9,645 bases of DNA. It comes from an uncultured Methylotenera sp. (GTDB taxonomy: Bacteria > Pseudomonadota > Gammaproteobacteria > Burkholderiales > Methylophilaceae). Both the position numbers and the translations under genes were made by a program. The notes under the pieces were generated by a model that saw nothing but the letters and a program-made list of their open reading frames with translations, was not told the origin of the DNA and ran no database searches. The stretch is taken from contig CALFXV010000095.1 in the NCBI GenBank assembly GCA_937957775.1, positions 1-9,645 of the forward strand, given 5' to 3'. Below, piece after piece: positions 6,338 to 9,645 of this stretch (its first letter is position 1; every line of letters begins with the position of its first letter).

Positions 6338-6362
6338 AGCGCATGCACAAATGCGCTAAAAT
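6338..6362 (+). promoter_or_regulatory. Candidate miaB promoter with embedded 7-bp dyad
   Basis: TAAAAT (6357-6362) is a good -10 box (5 of 6). The -35 element at normal spacing, GTGAAG (6334-6339), is weak. Just upstream of the -10 box is a perfect inverted repeat, AGCGCAT (6338-6344) and ATGCGCT (6351-6357), with a 6-nt spacer; it shares one base with the -10 box. A protein bound there would block this promoter, so it could be an operator. It could equally be a hairpin in a longer transcript. It lies between divergent cysG and miaB. Confidence 0.4.
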
Positions 6363-6391
6363 CAAGGCTATTGTAAATAGGTCATGACGCT

Positions 6392-7768
6392 TTGAATGCA
6401 AAAGAAATTTCCATAAATTCGCCTATCAGCGCGAGTGCGGAACCAAAAAAAGTTTTTATTAAAACCTTTGGCTGCCAGATGAATGAGTACGACTCTGCGC
6501 GCATGGCCGATATGTTGGCGGCCGCCGATGGCATGGTCGAAACGCAGACGCCGGAGAATGCCGACGTCATCTTGCTCAACACCTGCTCGGTTAGGGAAAA
6601 AGCCGAAGATAAAGTTTTCAGTCATTTGGGCCGTTTTATCCCACTAAAAAACAAAAATCCAAATTTAGTCATAGGCGTGGGCGGCTGCGTGGCCTCGCAA
6701 GAAGGCGACAACATCATCAAGCGTGCGCCTTTTGTGGATTTGGTGTTTGGCCCACAAACTTTGCATAGGCTGCCCGACTTGATCAAGCAACGGCAATCCA
6801 GTGGGCAGACGCAGGTGGACATTTCCTTCCCCGAGATAGAAAAATTCGATCATTTACCGCCACCGCGGGTGGAAGGCGCCAGTGCCTTTCTAAGCATCAT
6901 GGAAGGCTGCAGTAAATATTGCAGCTTTTGTGTGGTGCCGTATACGCGCGGCGAAGAAGTGTCGCGCCCGTTTGCGGCCATCCTAGCTGAAGCCGCGCAG
7001 TTAGCCGCGCAAGGGATCAAAGAGATCACCCTGTTGGGTCAAAACGTTAATGCTTATCGCGCCGAGCACGAGGGTTTGGAAGCCGATTTGGCCATGCTCA
7101 TAGAGTACATCGCGGAAATCCCGCAGATAGAGCGCATCCGTTTTACCACCAGTCATCCCAATGAGATGACGCAACGCTTAATCGATTGTTTTGCGAACAT
7201 CAGTAAGTTGGCCGTGCACTTGCATTTGCCAGTGCAAGCGGGCTCAGACCGGGTGCTCATGGCCATGAAGCGTAATTACACGGCTTTGCAATTCAAATCC
7301 ACCGTGCGTAAGTTGCGCGCAGCCAATGCAAACTTGACTTTCACCTCGGATTTTATCGTTGGTTTTCCAGGTGAAACCGAAGCCGAATTTGAAGCCACGG
7401 CTCAGTTGATGCAAGACGTTGGCTTTGATTATAGCTTTAGCTTTTTATACAGCCCACGCCCCGGCACGCCGGCCTCATACTTAAGCGACGACACCACGCA
7501 AGCCGTCAAATTGGCCAGACTGACTAAATTGCAAGCCCTCAATGAGGCGCAGGGTAAACGCATTAGTGAGGCCATGTTGGGCAGCGTGCAGCGGGTCTTA
7601 ATAGAAAGTGCATCCTGGAAAAACAGCTTGGAGCTGGCAGGAAAAACCGATAACAATCGCATCGTTGACCTGCAGGGCGACAGCGGCCTCATTCATCAAT
7701 TTGTTAATGTGCGCATTACCGATGTCAGCAATCCCAAGCGTTTGCGTGGCGAATTGATCAGTCACTAA
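6392..7768 (+). CDS. miaB: MiaB, tRNA-2-methylthio-N6-dimethylallyladenosine synthase
   Basis: A 458-residue radical-SAM methylthiotransferase that converts i6A37 to ms2i6A37 in tRNAs reading UNN codons. The N-terminal UPF0004 domain carries the three cysteines of the auxiliary [4Fe-4S] cluster: C28 ('[10 protein letters not shown]'), C65 ('[12 protein letters not shown]') and C99 ('GGCVAS'). The radical-SAM CxxxCxxC is C173, C177, C180 in '[19 protein letters not shown]'. 'GQNVNAY', '[12 protein letters not shown]' and '[14 protein letters not shown]' follow, and a C-terminal TRAM domain occupies about 390-455. No in-frame ATG exists before the conserved core, and TTG at 6392, with AGG about 10 nt upstream, gives a sensible N-terminus. 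An ATG at 6384 opens only a 3-codon frame whose TGA overlaps this TTG. phoH follows after 14 bp, as ybeZ follows miaB in E. coli. Confidence 0.95.
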   Translation: MNAKEISINSPISASAEPKKVFIKTFGCQMNEYDSARMADMLAAADGMVETQTPENADVILLNTCSVREKAEDKVFSHLGRFIPLKNKNPNLVIGVGGCVASQEGDNIIKRAPFVDLVFGPQTLHRLPDLIKQRQSSGQTQVDISFPEIEKFDHLPPPRVEGASAFLSIMEGCSKYCSFCVVPYTRGEEVSRPFAAILAEAAQLAAQGIKEITLLGQNVNAYRAEHEGLEADLAMLIEYIAEIPQIERIRFTTSHPNEMTQRLIDCFANISKLAVHLHLPVQAGSDRVLMAMKRNYTALQFKSTVRKLRAANANLTFTSDFIVGFPGETEAEFEATAQLMQDVGFDYSFSFLYSPRPGTPASYLSDDTTQAVKLARLTKLQALNEAQGKRISEAMLGSVQRVLIESASWKNSLELAGKTDNNRIVDLQGDSGLIHQFVNVRITDVSNPKRLRGELISH

Positions 7769-7782
7769 GCAAAAGACACCCT

Positions 7783-8730
7783 ATGGAAATTACCTTAAGC
7801 CCGGAAGACAACCTTCGTTTAGCCAATTTGTGCGGCGTATTGGATGAAAACATCAAACAGATTGCCGATGCCTTGGACGTGCAAATTGTGCGCCGTGGCG
7901 CACACCTGCGTTTTGTTGGCGACGTGCACAATGAGCGATTGGCCGCGCAGTTAGTGGAGAATTTTTACGCGCGCGCTAAACAGCCTATAGGCTTAGATGA
8001 AATCCAATTAGGCTTAGTGGAGATCAACAAGCTTAAGCCAGAGGACGTAGCCAGTTCCAATGCGCCGGTGTTGATGACGCGCCGGGCTGAATTGCACGGC
8101 CGAACGCCCAGACAAATTGCTTATTTGCAGCAAATCCAAGATCACGACATTACCTTTGGCATAGGCCCAGCCGGTACCGGTAAAACTTATTTGGCGGTGG
8201 CCAGTGCGGTGGATGCCATGAGCCGAGACAGAGTCAAACGCATTGTTTTGGTGAGGCCGGCGGTCGAGGCCGGCGAAAAACTAGGCTTTTTACCTGGCGA
8301 TTTAAATCAAAAAGTCGACCCTTACTTGCGGCCTTTGTACGACGCATTATACGATTTGGCTGGGTACGACACGGTCAATAAAATGTTTGAGCGCGGCGCC
8401 ATAGAAGTGGCGCCCTTGGCTTATATGCGCGGCCGGACTCTAAACCAGAGCTTTATTATTTTAGACGAAGCGCAAAACACCACGCCTGAACAAATGAAAA
8501 TGTTTTTAACCCGCATAGGCTTCGGCACGAAAGCCGTGATCACTGGCGACGTGACGCAAATTGATTTGCAAAAGCATCAAAAAAGCGGCTTGGTAGAAGC
8601 GCAAAAGGTGTTAAAAGACATCAAAGGCATCGCCATGACGCACTTTTTAACGGCGGATGTGGTTCGCCATCCCTTGGTGCAGAAGATCGTCAATGCTTAC
8701 GAGCAGTATGAGCAACAGGCCGACAAATAA
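7783..8730 (+). CDS. ybeZ: PhoH-like ATPase (YbeZ/PhoL)
   Basis: A 315-residue cytoplasmic P-loop NTPase of the PhoH family. An N-terminal region of about 100 residues (KH-like, with 'VQIVRRGAHLRFVGD') precedes the ATPase core. Walker A is 'GPAGTGKT' (128-135, K134), Walker B is 'FIILDEAQN' (224-232, D228 E229), 'TGDVTQID' (254-261) is the sensor segment, and 'VRHPLVQKIV' near the C-terminus supplies a conserved Arg. 'VRPAVEAGEKLGFLPGDL' (157-174) is also typical. In E. coli, YbeZ works with the endonuclease YbeY in rRNA maturation and is encoded next to it; here psiE lies between the two. Despite the family name, phosphate control is not implied for this orthologue. It starts at ATG 7783, 14 bp after miaB, with a weak ribosome site, so co-transcription with miaB is likely. 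Confidence 0.93.
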   Translation: MEITLSPEDNLRLANLCGVLDENIKQIADALDVQIVRRGAHLRFVGDVHNERLAAQLVENFYARAKQPIGLDEIQLGLVEINKLKPEDVASSNAPVLMTRRAELHGRTPRQIAYLQQIQDHDITFGIGPAGTGKTYLAVASAVDAMSRDRVKRIVLVRPAVEAGEKLGFLPGDLNQKVDPYLRPLYDALYDLAGYDTVNKMFERGAIEVAPLAYMRGRTLNQSFIILDEAQNTTPEQMKMFLTRIGFGTKAVITGDVTQIDLQKHQKSGLVEAQKVLKDIKGIAMTHFLTADVVRHPLVQKIVNAYEQYEQQADK

Positions 8731-8786
8731 TCCACCGGCCACAGTTTTACTGCCGGCACTAAGGCGATGGCCAAAAGCGAGTAATG

Positions 8787-8792
8787 TATAAT
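8787..8792 (+). promoter_or_regulatory. Possible -10 box for psiE
   Basis: TATAAT at 8787-8792 is a perfect -10 hexamer in the 93-bp gap between phoH and psiE. Transcription would start near 8799, 25 nt before the psiE ATG. The region 16-18 bp upstream has no recognisable -35 box, so support is partial. The gap also contains a TGCCGGCA palindrome shortly after phoH. No PhoB-box-like CTGTCA repeats were seen. Confidence 0.35.
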
Positions 8793-8823
8793 GGCCAGCA
8801 TACCTAGATAAAGCGAGATAGGA

Positions 8824-9237
8824 ATGACCCCAAATAAATTCAGTAAATTTGTGCAACGTGGCCTTGGTGTAGTCGAGCAAGGCGTATTGATCACCATTGC
8901 CATGGCGACCATTTTTGCGGTGTTTGAAGCCATATTGCATATATGGCAAGCGCAAGCCATTGCTGTCGGCGATCTGCTCTTGCTATTTCTCTACCTAGAA
9001 GTGATGTCCATGCTGAACCACTACTTGGGCTCGGGTAATTTGCCGGTGAGGTACCCGCTTTACATCGGCATCATCGCCTTGGCCCGTTATTTGGTGTTGG
9101 AAGTGGCCGAGATTAATGCCTTGCAAATGCTGGCGCTATCCGGCTCCATCTTCTTGATTGCGATTGCCATCTTGGTGATCCGTTATGGCCACGTGCGCTA
9201 CCCTTATGTGGATTGCCCAACGCAGCAATCCAACTAG
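8824..9237 (+). CDS. psiE: PsiE-family small membrane protein
   Basis: A 137-residue inner-membrane protein, the same length as E. coli PsiE (136). Four hydrophobic segments lie at about 17-40, 48-67, 78-94 and 101-121. The family signature between segments 2 and 3 is visible: 'FLYLEVMSMLNHYLGSG' followed by 'PVRYPLYIGIIALARYLVL', matching E. coli 'FLYFEFIALIVKYFQSG' and 'PLRYFVYIGITAIVRLIIV'. E. coli psiE is induced by phosphate starvation through PhoB and its biochemical role is unknown. ATG at 8824 is preceded directly by GATAGGA, with GAG at a more usual distance. The gene sits between phoH and ybeY on the same strand, with a perfect -10 hexamer upstream, so it may have its own promoter within the cluster. 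Confidence 0.82.
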   Translation: MTPNKFSKFVQRGLGVVEQGVLITIAMATIFAVFEAILHIWQAQAIAVGDLLLLFLYLEVMSMLNHYLGSGNLPVRYPLYIGIIALARYLVLEVAEINALQMLALSGSIFLIAIAILVIRYGHVRYPYVDCPTQQSN

Positions 9238-9267
9238 TGCGCTTTCGCCCAGCAAGCCCTCGGCGCC

Positions 9268-9645
9268 ATGCCTAAGCTAAAATTAGCCGTTCAGTACGCC
9301 AGTGAGCACAGCCCTTTGCCCAGTCGAGCGCAGTTGCGCTCATGGGTGAAAGCTGCACTTAGGGTAGACACGGAAGTCACGATACGCTTTGTCGACGAAG
9401 CCGAAGGGCGGGCGCTGAATAAACATTACCGGACAAAAGATTACGCCACCAACGTGCTGACTTTCCCTTTAAGCGCGGCGCCGCATTTAATTGGCGACAT
9501 CATTATTTGCGCGCCGGTGGTGGCCAGTGAAGCAATGGCCCAAGGGAAGTCCTTGATAGCGCATTACGCGCATTTAACCGTGCACGGCATTTTGCATTTG
9601 CACGGCTACGACCATGAACATGAGGAGCAAGCAGCCTTAATGGAG
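9268..9645 (+). CDS. ybeY: YbeY endoribonuclease, N-terminal part (3' end outside window)
   Basis: The first 126 residues of a protein that runs off the window; the family is about 150-160 residues, so roughly 25-35 are missing. YbeY is a zinc-dependent single-strand endoribonuclease used in 16S rRNA 3'-end maturation and ribosome quality control. The zinc motif H-x3-H-x5-H is complete: His106, His110 and His116 in 'HGILHLHGYDH'. 'TIRFVDEAEGRALNKHYRTKDYATNVLTFPL' and 'GDIIIC' are also characteristic. ATG at 9268 is the first suitable start after the psiE stop (9235-9237), which is in the same frame 30 bp upstream; the ribosome site is weak. The pairing with phoH agrees with a joint role in rRNA processing. 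Confidence 0.93.
   Translation, partial: MPKLKLAVQYASEHSPLPSRAQLRSWVKAALRVDTEVTIRFVDEAEGRALNKHYRTKDYATNVLTFPLSAAPHLIGDIIICAPVVASEAMAQGKSLIAHYAHLTVHGILHLHGYDHEHEEQAALME

Noticed and set aside
6396..6416. ATG at 6396 as the start of miaB
   Set aside because: It is out of frame with miaB and reaches a stop after a few codons.
8647..8960. Leftward open frames across the phoH-psiE gap
   Set aside because: Both overlap the conserved ends of phoH and psiE on the opposite strand, have no ribosome site worth noting, and disagree with the clear PsiE family match.
1..9645. CRISPR arrays, insertion sequences, prophage genes, rRNA or tRNA genes
   Set aside because: No regularly spaced repeats, transposase or integrase motifs, or conserved RNA signatures were found on either strand; composition looks even across the window.

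Overview
The window reads as a stretch of ordinary chromosome from a proteobacterium, most likely a betaproteobacterium of moderate GC content. The evidence is the protein sequences. OmpR is close to the enterobacterial protein over its whole length, and EnvZ has the short periplasmic domain and the 'PWQWLGW' second-membrane entry I associate with betaproteobacterial EnvZ. CysG is the fused three-function enzyme, and miaB-phoH-(psiE)-ybeY follows the proteobacterial miaB-ybeZ-ybeY order. I cannot fix the genus; Nitrosomonadales or Methylophilaceae-like groups are guesses. There are no mobile elements, CRISPR arrays, tRNA or rRNA genes, and gene packing is dense.

Left part (1-2509): the 3' end of a tRNA nucleotidyltransferase gene (cca) runs rightward and stops 2 bp short of a convergent, leftward MFS gene of the lysophospholipid transporter family (lplT-like). 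Upstream of that lies a leftward gene for a secreted EF-hand (calcium-binding type) protein. The Cca fragment seems to have lost its HD phosphohydrolase motifs.

Middle part (2510-4884): a 286-bp divergent intergenic region separates the EF-hand gene from rightward ompR-envZ. It carries a good candidate OmpR box over a possible EF-hand gene promoter, a 7-bp dyad and possible ompR promoters. Between ompR and envZ is a 13-codon mini-ORF with its own Shine-Dalgarno sequence; its TGA overlaps the inferred TTG start of envZ, which suggests translational coupling. envZ and the convergent cysG overlap by 4 bp at their stop codons.

Right part (4881-9645): cysG (siroheme synthesis) runs leftward. It is divergent from a rightward cluster, miaB (tRNA ms2i6A methylthiotransferase, TTG start), phoH/ybeZ (ATPase), psiE (small membrane protein) and ybeY (rRNA-processing endonuclease, cut by the window edge). 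A perfect 7-bp inverted repeat sits immediately upstream of, and overlaps by one base, the probable miaB -10 box. Insertion of psiE between phoH and ybeY is the main departure from the E. coli order.

Most of this is housekeeping: tRNA end repair, tRNA modification, rRNA maturation, siroheme and envelope sensing. I see no clear new multi-gene system. The best leads are the EF-hand gene facing ompR-envZ across a shared candidate OmpR site, the mini-ORF/envZ overlap, the degenerate HD domain of Cca and the psiE insertion.
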